DNA of 64,000 nt from the NCBI GenBank assembly GCA_949710005.1, contig OX453272.1:1147696-1211695 (forward strand), read 5' to 3'. The notes below the pieces were generated by a model. That model was not told where the DNA came from and did no database searches. It saw only the letters and a program-made list of their open reading frames with translations. The DNA is from Ricordea florida (Eukaryota > Cnidaria > Anthozoa > Corallimorpharia > Ricordeidae). Each line of letters opens with the position of its first letter. Position 1 is the first letter of the stretch. The position numbers were made by a program, and so were the translations under genes. Below are positions 46,788-58,425 of the stretch, in pieces.

Positions 46788-46949
46788 CTGTTTCACCCAA
46801 GAAGAAAAAAGAAAATAACAAGGATTTAGAACAGAAAATGTCACTGGGTAAACCGGCAATTAAATCCAGAAGACGCAAAATGTCGATTACAGCTGAGACC
46901 ATCAATGCTATCAGAAACTGTCTAAGAAAGAAAGAAATAGAAGCTGTAC

Positions 46950-46952
46950 CAT
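46950..46952 (-). other. Candidate COPB2 first coding exon (ATG only)
   Basis: The first mapped exon starts directly with the codon after the expected initiator Met, so ATG should lie on an upstream exon. An AAAATG followed by GTACAG on the minus strand here would supply ATG in the right phase. The donor is weak and other ATG/GT pairs are possible; this is inference. Confidence 0.3.
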
Positions 46953-49900
46953 TTTGGCCACAGGATTTGTCAAAACTTCGAAATTATCGACACTCTGGCT
47001 AGAAAGACTTCCCAGTCAATATGGCCGACGTGGCAGTCCGAGCCTCGACTTGAAACTTTCTGACAAACCGCTGTTCAAATCTCTTGTGGTATCGTAGAAT
47101 TGTGACGTCATTTTGTGGGTGTTTATTTTCAGCAAGATGCCTGTAAGAAATGTCGCTGCGGCGATATCCCTGAATTGTAAGGTAAGGCGATATGCTCAGC
47201 TGTAAAACACTGATAGATGGAGATGCAAATTATACGCTTTCTGCAAAAAAAATCAAAATTTCATCCAACTTTCATTGGTGAATGTAAAGAATGCGAAAAG
47301 TTTGGTTAACGTGTGATTCCCGCAGTGTGTACTTACTAGCAAGCTTTTCCAGTGTGAACTTTAATATCTGCAGTTTGCTTTGCAGTGACATAGCCTTAAC
47401 GGTCGAATATGCATTTTGTTCAATTTCGAAGGTACTTTCTGTGATTTTTTTTTTTACTTTTTCTCACAATGAGTAGTTTCGTAGAATGGGAAGATTTTGT
47501 TTTTCCGCGGCGGTGAAAACGAATTGTTTACTTTGCGTCAACAATGGGCGACTGTGGTGCGCAAAGCGTCCAACCAGCGCGTGCACATTTTTCGCTTTCA
47601 GTGTGTTATTTTTAAACAAACCATACAAGGAAAACATGAAAAGAAAAGGAAAAAGCTGACAATGATTCTCTTTGTCTCCTTTGCAAGTAAAAGTTCATGT
47701 AAACCACAAAAGAGAGGAGATGCGATGAAAGAGTCGAATGATTGACACAAGTGTATGCTTGTGATTTGGTTCTATTGTTTTTGTTTTCCTAGGTTTCTTT
47801 GTTTATTTTTGAACTGTTCACCTTTACCTTTTTGCTTGTTTTATTCACCTTGCGGTATGGGCATCACCAGTAGTGAATGGGATCACCCGGAAACTTTTCA
47901 CATCTTTTCTTGAGAAAAAAACAAACAAAAAAAACAAACAAGAAAACAGAAAGAAACCAGACGGTTCATTTTGAACCGCCATTTAACAAAATGACAAATA
48001 TCGTGTTAACTGTGGTTAGGTTATGTTCATAGTGAGGAATGGGTAATTTAAAAGCATTTGTAATTACGAATTAGACGAAATATTTGGGCGTAAAATATAG
48101 TTCTCGTCGGTACATACTTTTAGTGCCAGAATTCCTTTGTAGAATTGTCAGAAAAAATACCATCGTGGATTGAGAATACTAATTATAATGCTACATGGGT
48201 TTGCACTGGTTAATAAAGTCACTGAAAGTGGTCTCTGTTCAGAATCAAAAGACAATTGCTTGCAAACTTCTCCTTTTAGTGAAACCATAAGACACCAGTG
48301 AAAGATCTGTTTCTCAGCATGTCAAAGGTAAAGTACTTGGGGAAACAAGGCGTTCTCGAGATACAAATTTTATGTTTTATGCAACTTCCGACCAAAAACA
48401 GTAGCGACAATAAAAGTTTTGAATTTTAGAAAAAGTTAAATTATGAGAGACGTATGTTGCTTTCACTTTTTCTCCAAACGTAATTAACAGCAACAATGAG
48501 AAGTTTAAAACTTACAAAATAAAATTAAGTTTAAACTAAACTTTTGTTGTATTTATTGTTTACTCCAAACCACAGTCGGCAGCATAAATCAAAATGTTGA
48601 GTTTTATGAAAAAGTTTTAAAAAATCTTTGAGTCGTTGTGGTGACTAAAAGAAACTAATTAATTTTCACAATTGGATTTTGTTTGCGTTCACCTGTAAAC
48701 AAAGAACTGGAGCGCACGTTTAGAATAGCGAAACCCACAGCTAAGTCTTTGAACACCATTTTTCAAAGAAATATTTAGCAGCAATCACAAGTAGCTAGTA
48801 CAAAGCCTTTCCTAAGAAATTGAAAAGAATTTAAGGCCTTGAGCTGCAACTCAAGAACTCGACTCTTGAGATATTACTTATGTGCAACTTTCTTTGAATC
48901 GGTCTTTGCTTACCTTAGTATTACATATTGCTTCTGCTGTATGTGCTGTATTACGTATTACACTTTTATCACATTTTACTCCTGTGTGATTTACGTTTAC
49001 CACACAACGTTCTCATCTCTTTTCCCCTGCGGGTGACGAGACATGTTTTTCTTGCTACCAATTTTATTTACATTGTGTTTGTTACTCTTGGATAAGTTAT
49101 AAATCTGAGAGGTTTAGAGGCTTGAACTTTGTAAACACCAGCATTTAACTAGTCTTCAGTTGCAAACTTGTCCTGAGTTTTTCAGAGCTAAATGAGGCCC
49201 TGAAACATTTTCCATTTCCCTTTATTTTCGTAATCATTTTTTTCTCATTTCCGCTACAACAAAAAAAAAAGAAAGAAAAAACAAGGAAACACACACAAAA
49301 ACAATAACAACACCAGCAACTACAGCAACAACAATGAATTGAATTAACCGCGTTACTTCATACTGAGTGTTTGAGTGGAATTTTGGGGATATCAGGACAC
49401 TTAACGTTGGTTTATGTGAGGTTAGATCTTTCTTTATAGTGAGTCCTGGACATGTCTGAAAACGTGAAACGCTTGCAACATTAACTTGCATTCAGTGGCT
49501 GTAAAGACACTCTACACACAATTAAACTGGTGTTCATATCTCTAGGTATGTGTCAACATAACGCAGCTGCTGTCCTGAAGATTTCCTGGTCATAAACTAT
49601 TCGGTTTTTACCACCACCGCTTTTGTTTATCGAGTGAAGACCACTTTTTTACTTACCTAGTCGTAATTTTCTTTTTAATTTTGTCCTGTTGATACGACTA
49701 TTCGAATATCTAGCCTGCGGCCGGCCATCATTTTGCAGAAGTGAAGCCGAAAGCATCCGTCTGACCAACTGTAGTGTTTTATTTTGCGGCCTGTTTGTTA
49801 GTTGAGGTTTATTTACGATTATTGTCCCTAAACCAAGAGTCAGCACTGAGTAAGTTGTTACCAAGGGTACCATTCCACAAGTAACATGGCTTTGCAGATG

Positions 49901-52900
49901 TGTGGAATCTAGCCAAGTCACGATGTTATCGTTTAGTATCAGATCGACATGGCCATGAATTTCCGGATTGGGATTTGTACAAACTATTGAAGAACTGCAG
50001 ATTAAAACTTTGAATTATAAAGATCGTTGGATTTGCATACTGTGATTCATTTGCCGTGTTTGCTAGTCCGAAACATTGGTAAAATTATACCTCTCTTGTA
50101 TAATAACCCGACGCTTTCTGCAGCTTACGCAACGTTGGTCAGTGAAATCCGGCCAGGGATTAACTGATCCAAGAGGGCACATTTGCGAAAAATCCCTTCA
50201 AGCTAGAATTTGCATACCCCACTTCCACGAGTCTTTTTAATGAGAGCTTATAGATCAATCTTAAATGCAAACGAGTAAGGCGGCCTTCAGTTCAGTATGG
50301 CCAGATAACTACAGACGCTCCAGCTTTAAAAGGTGGTATTTTCATCTATCGAAGGTTTAGCAGTTTATTTTTGTGTGTGAGTCCTTGTGTTTCCTGTTGA
50401 GAAGCCGAATTATTTTCGACGCCCCAGTTTTGAACCACCTTTACACAGTATGATATCTGTTAGTGTTACAATGGTTCATGATGATAATAACGATAACGAT
50501 GATAAATGGTAATATTTTATAATAACTTGGTAATGTCAGTATCTAGAGCACGTACAATCGATTTGCGATCCCATTTAATTAATCCTTCTACACCAATGTG
50601 TCAAACATTAGAGCCCTTAATATGAGAAAAAAGCTACCTCAACAAACTTGGGTCACCGGCATCGCACGGCCTTGGGCTTTTTCATTGATAAATAAAACTA
50701 TTCCATCAACACCTTTCCTTTGAGTTCTGACAAGCATAAGCTTTATTTGGCGTTGTTTTGGTTTCGTAATAGTTTCCGAAAGCAATCTTTGATCTTTTAA
50801 TGTGTATTGTATGTTGAGGGTTATTGAACAAGACCAACTTGCATGTGTTTTTGAACTGAGCAACGCTGCTCGAGAAAACAGGCATGTACTTAGTAAGTTT
50901 TGAAAAATATCCAGGGAATTCCCTTTGCATGTCCTTGCTTATCACTAGAAACTCCTTAAGGTAAGGTGTACAATAGAAAGGCACTTGTTTTCTATCAGAC
51001 GTTCTGGAGTCACTTCTTCATAAATGCGTTAAACTCGAGACACAGAGTATACAGTATATGTGGCAGGAATAATTTTCTGACCGTTGGTGAGGCAAATTTG
51101 AGCTTTTAACTTTAAGAGTGATCTTTACGACTTTCTGCTTTGTTTTTTCGTATTCGTGTTTGCCTTTTCGTCCTAATTCTCTGACTGCTGATGAAAAATA
51201 CACTTCAGTTCCTGCAGGCAAATCGATTCGTAGGTGCTCATTTTTTCTGTTCTGTTTTAATTAGATTGAGGCGGGCGGAGTAAAACGATCCCTTCTTGAA
51301 AGCTGAGCGTCTGCTTTCTGTTAAATCGAACTCTTTGTGTATAAATTATCATTATCATTTTGGTGTGAAAAAAGCGAAAAAACTGGACATTGTGTCCTTA
51401 AAGTATTGCTCTTGTCGTTTCTAACAATCCTTAAAAAAACTACGATATTTGCTTAACGTGGCGCATTTTTAAGTTGGTTTGTTTGTTGTTAACGTTGTTA
51501 AATTCGAGGATTGTTATGACTTTGTCAAGCTATTACTTACAGAGTATCACTTATCGCAAAGTATTTGCCGAGAAAACACTAATGCGTCTTGTTTTCTTAT
51601 AAGAAGGAAATATGCAGAAGCCGCCAAGATATCGTTGGAATTAAGGAAGGATAATAAATACGGAGAGCCCACAACGCGTGCTGTTAGGAAACAAGTACTG
51701 GCAAACGAATACGCAAGTCCTTCTTGAAAGAAACGATAGTTCTGCAGGACTAAGTGACGCCAGATGGCTTCGCTAACATTTCTCTCATGTAAGTATTTTA
51801 CAATAGATGCTCTATTAGCCTTTCAAACTGCTAACGCTCTATATAGGTAAAGCTGGGATTAAAGCTCGGCGTTAGCCCAGTGATCTTTGGTTATGTTCCC
51901 CTGGTATTTCACTCAGTTACCTCACTGCATGTTTGACCGATGCGTGTTTGCCTAATCGAGATTAGGATCGTTCTTAGAGCGAAACATCCACAAAACTACT
52001 AGTAGTTAAAGAGTTAAGTATTTACAGTTTTCCTCTAAGCCTGTGAGCAGGACCTAGTAGACGTTTTGGGGCTGAACAAGAGAATTATAAGACAGGCGGA
52101 ATTTTGTAGATAGCGATATTTAGAACTGATTGCATAAGGCTCAGTCACAGGAAATTCAGTACAGCAAACTTTCTGATGTACTTCATTTATGGTTGAAATA
52201 CGTCGGTTAAGTGATTAGGATCTTTATTCACCTTCCAAACATTTTACATTAATGGCAGGACGGTAAGCTTAATTAAGATTTATCAGACGAATACTTAACC
52301 ACACATGGCCATGAACTTAAGTTATCTACTTTGTTTACATTTTTTGCGGCATTCCTTGGCCATAGTCTAGGGAATAACCGCACTAAGAATGTTGAAGTCA
52401 CTCATTTACCGTCTGGATTTGCTGGTCTCTAATTCCGTGCACCCAGCTCCTCTAGGGGAATCGTAGAACTCAAAGTACCTCCCTTGACAAAGAAGCCTGC
52501 TTTGACGTGCCGACATGTCTCTGCCAGTCTTCCCAGTTGTCACAAGTGGTCTTGCCAAACCGTATGCGAGATTGTGAACTTCGAATACGTAATATCCGGA
52601 TTAAGGCCCAGTCAGTAGGAACGCTGAGGCGAACAGATAAACGTGTATGCAGCAAATATACTTCCACTTTCATCATCATCTTTATTTATTCACGAAGTTT
52701 CATTATTAAAGTGCTCTTCCTTAAAGTCGTGACTAAAACTGCTTTGACTAAAATTTAAAATTTAATTACAACTAAGTTAAGAAAAACATACAATAAACTT
52801 AAATACTAAATAGATTCATTATAATCCCTCCCTCAATAATTACTACTTCCACTTTGCATAAAGAGGAGTGGTGATCGGGGGTCCAAAAACAGCATGCGAA

Positions 52901-53659
52901 TTTCTCAGAAAAACAGCTAAAAGGAGCCAATCACCACTGGGAAAGTCACCTAATTTAATTTTCTAAAACTCAATTGGAACCGTCTCCGTGCATTCTTTGA
53001 CAAATGTGATAAAGGATTATAACCCCGGTGTTCAACTTAACGGGGTAATCAAGGGCGCTGCACACAGTAAGCTACGTTGACTGCCTTTGTTGTTTACAGG
53101 CCACGTCAAATAGCATTAAACGTGTCAGTTCTCCTAATGATTAAGATTATTTCCGTTCTGGGATTAATTCAGTGTTCTCAAAAGACAATGTCGCTGCATG
53201 TCAAGTCGTTGAAGTGGTTCGTGCCGGAAGCAAAATGATATTGTTGAGTGATATAATATTGCTTATTAATGTTTCTTTGAGTTTGATAACTTCCCCCAAT
53301 GAGAAAAACCATCAGTTTTTGAACTATGAAATGAATTTCAGTACCCATTCCTTTTCCTTCCGTTGAACCAAGACTGAGTTTCCACGTTAAATATACTTTG
53401 AAACTTTTTATACGTTAAGTTACTGTAGACCTTCAGGGGTGTCTTCCGAAGAATGATTCGTATGCGCGCCGTTTATATTATAACCATAGAAAAGTATATA
53501 TCATCGTAAAGGTGATAAAATGTAGAATTAGAAGAGATAATGTCTTTTAAGATCTGATTCAATGGTAAGCGCGCCCAAAACTGACACTATTTGTTTAAAA
53601 ACTGAATTACCTGCCTTCCTGCTCGCAAGTACGACCAAACAAACTGCACAATGTCAATC
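46953..53659. other. Upstream/promoter side of COPB2 and intergenic DNA
   Basis: No protein family is recognisable in any frame. Short open frames (for example 51479-51727 plus, 50706-50984 minus) have no supporting splice structure or motif. The COPB2 promoter should lie just right of 46,952. Confidence 0.5.
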
Positions 53660-53664
53660 AGTAA
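53660..53664. repeat. LTR element target duplication AGTAA, left
   Basis: Identical to 58421-58425. Confidence 0.85.
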
Positions 53665-53780
53665 TGTAATGTTATGGCAAAGATCAGAAAAATAACTTTT
53701 TATTCCAGCTAACGAGTACAAGCACACGTGTATATTCCGTCTCCTCCTACTGCGCATGCTCAAAACCTGATATGTTTACA
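53665..53780 (-). repeat. 3' LTR (116 bp)
   Basis: Differs from the other LTR at one base (A at 53691-53693 region versus G). Confidence 0.9.
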
Positions 53781-53923
53781 TCTCCACCCTAAAAACTTTG
53801 CCGGGTGAAAGAAACAAACTTGGTCTCTAAATTGGAACCTAAATAATGCAAGTATTGTTCAAATTGAATCCAACGCAACAAAATTCTCAGACGGCTAAGC
53901 CGAGTTGTTCTGATTAACAAAGT

Positions 53924-55834
53924 TTAAAGGTCCAGCCTTAATGGCTTCTTTACAACACGACCACTTCTGGTTGTCAGATGTTGGTCGGCACTTCCCTCAC
54001 CAACTGTAGCTGGTTTCTGGGGTGTCTGGGGTAATCCTGGTGACGGGACTTGGTGAGATGTAAATGTAGGTGCACTGGGCTGTGGTGGATTGTCTTGGCT
54101 AGAGAGCAGTTGACCTTCAAGGCTTGGTGCTACTTGGCCTGACGGTTTTAACTGTATTCTGTTGCGCCTTAGTTCAGAACCACTGTTTGTCTCTACAATG
54201 TAGGATCTTGGCTGGTTCATTTGCTCTTTCAGTGTTGCCGGAGTCCAGGTCTTGGTTTTTGGTTGAAACACCGATACTGGTTGGCCTGGTACTAGCTTTT
54301 GTAGCTCACATGTGGACTTGCCATCATGCTGCTGTTTCTGAACATCTTGGCGGTGCTGCAGCTGATCTTGGTGGCATTCTTTTGCTTGCGACCGTTGAAG
54401 TCGTCCACTGCAGGGTAGTTGTGTGCGATATTCTCTATTGTTCAGTAACTTGGCTGGTGATGGTAAGTTGCTATCGACAGGCGTGGCCCGGTATGACAAG
54501 AGCGCAAGATACGGGTCCTGTCCTGCAGCCTCGGACTTCCTTAGAAGGTTCTTTACGGTTTGTACCATCCTTTCTATGAACCCATTGCTCTTTGGATACA
54601 CTGGTGAGCTAGTAATGTGAATGATACCCCATTGGTCACAGAACGCTGCAAATTCCTTGCTGCTGTATTGAGGGCCATTGTCAGATACCAGGGATTCTGG
54701 TATACCATGTTCTGCAAAGATTGATTTGAGGTGGTTGATTATTGCAGCAGATGTCGTTGAGCTCAACTTTCTAACGATGGGGTATTTGCTGTAATAGTCT
54801 GCGACTAGTAAGTATTGAGCACCTCCATAGTCGAACAGATCGCATCCAAGCCTCTGCCATGGATAACTGGGTACATTGTGTGGATGCAATGTTTCTTTTG
54901 GTTGCTGTTTGGAAAACTGTGCGCATGTCGGACAGGTCTCTGTCAACTGTTTGATGTCCCTTGATATGCCTGGCCAAAACAGGCTGTCCCTTGCTCTCAG
55001 GAGACACTTCTCTGTTCCCATATGTCCTTGGTGTATGATTTGTAACATCTGTGGGCGTAGCTTACTGGGAATTACGAGTTTGTGTCCCTTGAGAATGAGG
55101 CCATTTTCAACACTCAGGTCCTCTCTGAAGTTCCAGAACTCTTTCAGGTCTTGTGGGCACTCATTTGGATATTCTGGCCATCCATGATGCACGACATCTT
55201 TTAAGTGACTGAGTATAACATCTTGATCAGTGTACTCTCGTACTTCATCTAGTTTGGCAGGGCTGGCTGGCAGTGTTCGAGAGATTGTGTCCAGTTCCAC
55301 CACGGGGACTTCGTTGTCTTCTGCAGGGGGCTCCATGTGGCTAATCCTGGAAAGGGCGTCTGCTATCACGTTGCTTTTTCCTTTAATGTACCTGATCTCC
55401 ACGTTGTATTTGGCCATTTTAAGTAGGAGCCTCTGAAGGCGTGGTGGTGCGCTCGATATGCTCTTCTTCCAGATGCTTTCGAGCGGCTTGTGGTCAGTTT
55501 CTATGACCACCTTCTTACCAAATACGTAGTGGTTAAGCTTTTCAAGCGACCAACAGGCAGCGAGTAACTCTCGCTCTATGTTGCTGTATCGAGATTCAGT
55601 TTCAGTTAGTGATCGACTGGCATAGCACACTGGTTTGCCCTCTTGCGTCAACACACATCCAATGCCTTTAAGGCTTGCATCAGACTGGATTAGGTTCTCC
55701 TTTTCTGGGTCGTAATAGGCTAGGACTGGTACTTCAGTGATTGCTTGTTTGAGGTTCTGGAATGCCCTTTGGTGTTCTGGTTGCCACACGAATGGTACAT
55801 CTTTTTTCATCAGCTGTCGCACAGGTTCTGACAC
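53924..55834 (-). CDS. Retrotransposon RT C-terminus, RNase H and integrase
   Basis: 636 aa from the first Met after the TAG at 55865. RNase H: SDASLKGIGCVL, ERELLAACW, ETDHKPLESIW. Integrase: an HHCC finger (HQGHMGTEKC...CPTCAQF), then the catalytic core with GCDLFDYGG, LVSDNGPQYSS and FIERMVQTVK supplying D, D and E. The C-terminal region is Pro/Gln/Ser-rich and ends TRSGRVVKKPLR, a common Gypsy integrase tail. This frame continues the RT frame upstream, separated only by one stop codon. Confidence 0.9.
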   Translation of the reverse strand: MSEPVRQLMKKDVPFVWQPEHQRAFQNLKQAITEVPVLAYYDPEKENLIQSDASLKGIGCVLTQEGKPVCYASRSLTETESRYSNIERELLAACWSLEKLNHYVFGKKVVIETDHKPLESIWKKSISSAPPRLQRLLLKMAKYNVEIRYIKGKSNVIADALSRISHMEPPAEDNEVPVVELDTISRTLPASPAKLDEVREYTDQDVILSHLKDVVHHGWPEYPNECPQDLKEFWNFREDLSVENGLILKGHKLVIPSKLRPQMLQIIHQGHMGTEKCLLRARDSLFWPGISRDIKQLTETCPTCAQFSKQQPKETLHPHNVPSYPWQRLGCDLFDYGGAQYLLVADYYSKYPIVRKLSSTTSAAIINHLKSIFAEHGIPESLVSDNGPQYSSKEFAAFCDQWGIIHITSSPVYPKSNGFIERMVQTVKNLLRKSEAAGQDPYLALLSYRATPVDSNLPSPAKLLNNREYRTQLPCSGRLQRSQAKECHQDQLQHRQDVQKQQHDGKSTCELQKLVPGQPVSVFQPKTKTWTPATLKEQMNQPRSYIVETNSGSELRRNRIQLKPSGQVAPSLEGQLLSSQDNPPQPSAPTFTSHQVPSPGLPQTPQKPATVGEGSADQHLTTRSGRVVKKPLRLDL

Positions 55835-55864
55835 TTGGGCTAGAATGGGTGAGAACCTGTTCAG

Positions 55865-56500
55865 CTAGGTAATCATGCCCAAAAAGCACTGCAGCTCTGT
55901 AAGGTTCTTCGGGGATGGCATATCACGGATTGCTTTGATTTTGGTTTCGCCAGGGCGGATCCCGTCGGGGGTCCATGTGAGCCCGAAGAAGGATGCTTCC
56001 TTCACTTTAAACTGGAATTTGTCCGGGTTAAATCTCACATTGTTCGCTCTTGCTGTGTCAAGGACAGTTAGTATGTGCTGATCATGTTGTGCTTCGCCCG
56101 TGCCATAGACAAATGTGTCATCTGCAATACCGCTGAGCCCTTCAAGTCTGCCAAAGACCATATCCATTTTTTCTTGAAACACATCTCCACTGCACGTAAG
56201 GCCAAATGGAAGTCTTGTCCACCTATGCTTTCCCCATGGGGTGTTAAAGGTGCACAGCCTACTGCTTTCCTCGTCAAGACTAACTTGCCAAAATCCACTG
56301 CGTGCATCAAGGATACTGAAGTGGGTGGAGCCGTTGACTTTCGGTATCACATCATCTATGGTTCTCAGATAGTAGGGGTTGCGCTTGATTGCTTTATTGA
56401 GATTCCGAGGGTCCAAGCACAGACGGATCGACCCGTTGGGTTTGATGGTGACCACAGCAGAGTTAACCCAAGGGGTATATTCATCTTGGACCTCAACCAA
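55865..56500 (-). pseudogene. Retrotransposon reverse transcriptase core, ended by in-frame TAG
   Basis: Encodes the RT fingers/palm: NSAVVTIKPNGSIRLCLDPR, ILDARSGFWQV, LPFGLTCSG, and the catalytic GIADDTFVYG (IADD variant of YxDD). It ends at TAG 55865-55867 inside the RT domain, and the same frame continues into the RNase H part. Either an inactivating mutation or read-through; given the nearby insertion, inactivation is more likely. Confidence 0.85.
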
Positions 56501-56653
56501 AATTCCAGATTCTTTGAACTGGTCTAGCTCTTCTATGTAGGCTTTCTGTAGTTGTACTGGAACCTGTCTTGGAGCATGCTGTACTGGGGGAATGTCAGGG
56601 TTAGTTTCGATGTGGTACGGGGGTCCTGGAAAGCAGCCAATTCCTGTAAAGAC

Positions 56654-56743
56654 TTGAGGGCCACCAGTTATTCAGTTGAAGTACTGTCCCGTGTTACCCT
56701 CGTTAAATAAAGTTGATTATTATTATTATTATTATTATTATTA
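56654..56743. mobile_element. 5'-truncated non-LTR retrotransposon tail inserted in the LTR element
   Basis: A 90-bp insert flanked by TAAAGAC on both sides (56647-56653, 56744-56750). It contains TTAAATAAAGTTGATTATTA followed by further ATT units, the style of CR1/L2-type 3' tails. It interrupts the gag-pol frame between protease and RT. Confidence 0.75.
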
Positions 56744-58184
56744 TAAAGACATCCTGATATTCTTCCAACAAATAGTCCTTTGTCAGTGGGAAGGGGTGTT
56801 GTTTGCCTCTGATGTCAAATAGTTTGACAGTATTTGCATTGGGCATGGGCTTTTCACTTTGTACAACATTCTGGGTGGTTGCATTTGTGCTGGCTGTGAC
56901 TGGCCAGTTGAGCTTTAGGAGGTTCAGATCTTGTGCAGACATGTTACCAATTATGGCAGGGCCATCAACGTCAACAACTTCTGCTTGGATAACTCTGAGG
57001 TTGGAATTGTTAGGACCCTTCACATATATTTGGCAAGATCCAAGATTTGGGATCTCGGCTCCACCATAAGCAGTTAACTTCACTGTAGGTTGTTGTAAGC
57101 TTAGTGTCTCAGGGCTTAGTTGCTTGTATAGGGACTTGGGTATAATGTTTGTTTCAGCGCCTGAGTCTATCTTACAGAGTGCATTCATTTGTTTTCCTTC
57201 TGGCGTCAGTGCCAAGGAGACTTCTAGCAGAGCCTTTTCTCTACAGGATACAACGTTTACACTCATGGCCAGGGGTGTTGCCTCAATTGGGCCCAGGAAC
57301 ACATAATCATCTAGTGATTGGGTAGGCTCTGACTCAGGTATGGCATTGTTATTACTAGTAGCTTCAATCTCATGCACATCCTTCTTTTTAAGTTTTGAAA
57401 AGCATACCTTGGCAAGGTGTCCCACCTTTTGGCAGTAATGACACGTTGCATTTCTTGCTGGGCACTGTTCATGAGAGTAAGGGCCCCAACCACAATTCCT
57501 GCAGAGCTGCGTTTTTCCTGACTTGTTGCCTTTTGGGTTTTGCCTTGATCCACCGGCTACTGGGTTCAGCTGGTTGCTTTGGAATTGGTTTCTCCTGGTT
57601 GAGCTAACATGGTGTACTGCTGACACTACTGGGTTCATTAGCTGAAGCTGCTTGTCTGCTGATTCGTCTGCTTTTGCCATTTCTCTAGCTTTACTAAATG
57701 TCAGAGCATTTCCTTCTTTGAAACACTCCTTTCTGACATGGTCTGAATTCATGCCGAGTACAAGGAAGTCTCTCAAGAATCGATCATGATGTTCCGATGG
57801 ATAGTTGGCTTCTTTGACAAGGATTCTAAGCTTTGCAATAAATTCTTCTAACGATAGTGTACCTTGTCGAAGATTGTGTAGCTCCCAGGCGGCGATCAGC
57901 TCGTTTGAGTGAGGTTTCACGTAGTTTTCGAATTTCTTCCAGTAGTTTTCCAGTTTCTTTTGTTCGTCTGCCGAGAGGCCCCAGCTGTTGAACAGCTCTA
58001 AGCCGTGCTCACCGGCCCAGTAAAGCAGGTGCTTACACTGAATTTCTTCGTCAATTTTGGCCATCGGGCCCGTAAAGAGCAGTTCACAGCGTTGTTTCCA
58101 CATTTTGAAGCGTGAGTATAGGTTTTCGTCCGTGCTCCAGTCCATGGTTGGACCCTTGTCAATGAATGAGGCGCTGGCGGCCAT
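56744..58184 (-). pseudogene. Retrotransposon Gag and protease, 3' end disrupted
   Basis: Starts MAASASFIDKGPTMDWSTDE. Gag is helical up to about residue 190. Two zinc knuckles follow (CRNCGWGPYSHEQC and CHYCQKVGHLAKVC), then an aspartic protease with LCKIDSGAETNIIPKSLY and later AIIGN. The frame then runs into a 90-bp insertion whose ATT repeats translate as poly-Ile, so it does not continue into RT. Confidence 0.88.
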
Positions 58185-58304
58185 GTTGTTTTTATGAATC
58201 GATCGTACACGTGTCGTTCGGAAATTACTTCACTCTTCCACCTTCTCCAGTGTATCGAGCTAAATGGTATGTTTGGTTACTTCACGATCCCGCTTCTGAC
58301 ACCA

Positions 58305-58420
58305 TGTAATGTTATGGCAAAGATCAGAAAGATAACTTTTTATTCCAGCTAACGAGTACAAGCACACGTGTATATTCCGTCTCCTCCTACTGCGCATGCT
58401 CAAAACCTGATATGTTTACA
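58305..58420 (-). repeat. 5' LTR (116 bp)
   Basis: Starts TGT and ends ACA. Followed on the minus strand by the primer-binding-like site at about 58288-58304. Confidence 0.9.
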
Positions 58421-58425
58421 AGTAA
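58421..58425. repeat. LTR element target duplication AGTAA, right
   Basis: Identical to 53660-53664. Confidence 0.85.

Larger units (their letters stand above)
53665..58420 (-). mobile_element. Ty3/Gypsy-class LTR retrotransposon, 4.76 kb, short LTRs
   Basis: Two 116-bp LTRs beginning TGTAATGTT and ending TTTACA differ at one position seen. The element is flanked by AGTAA. On the minus strand: 5' LTR 58305-58420, primer-binding-like TGGTGTCAGAAGCGGGA right after it, gag-protease, RT, RNase H, integrase, then a purine tract (AGGGTGGAGA) against the 3' LTR. The order PR-RT-RH-IN is Ty3/Gypsy; the style recalls the Mag group. Coding capacity is broken by a 90-bp insertion and an in-frame TAG. 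Confidence 0.93.

Noticed and set aside
47146..47190. Possible divergent gene start (ATGCCTGTAAG..., followed by GTAAGG)
   Set aside because: Only about 15 codons, no recognisable protein and no second exon found.
50706..50984. 92-aa minus-strand frame
   Set aside because: No motif and no splice structure; upstream frames do not join convincingly.
51479..51727. 82-aa plus-strand frame with a charged C-terminus
   Set aside because: No known motif, splice support or neighbouring exon; length compatible with chance.
56703..56743. Poly-Ile C-terminus of the retrotransposon Gag-protease frame
   Set aside because: Produced by ATT repeats of the inserted non-LTR tail; not part of the native protein.
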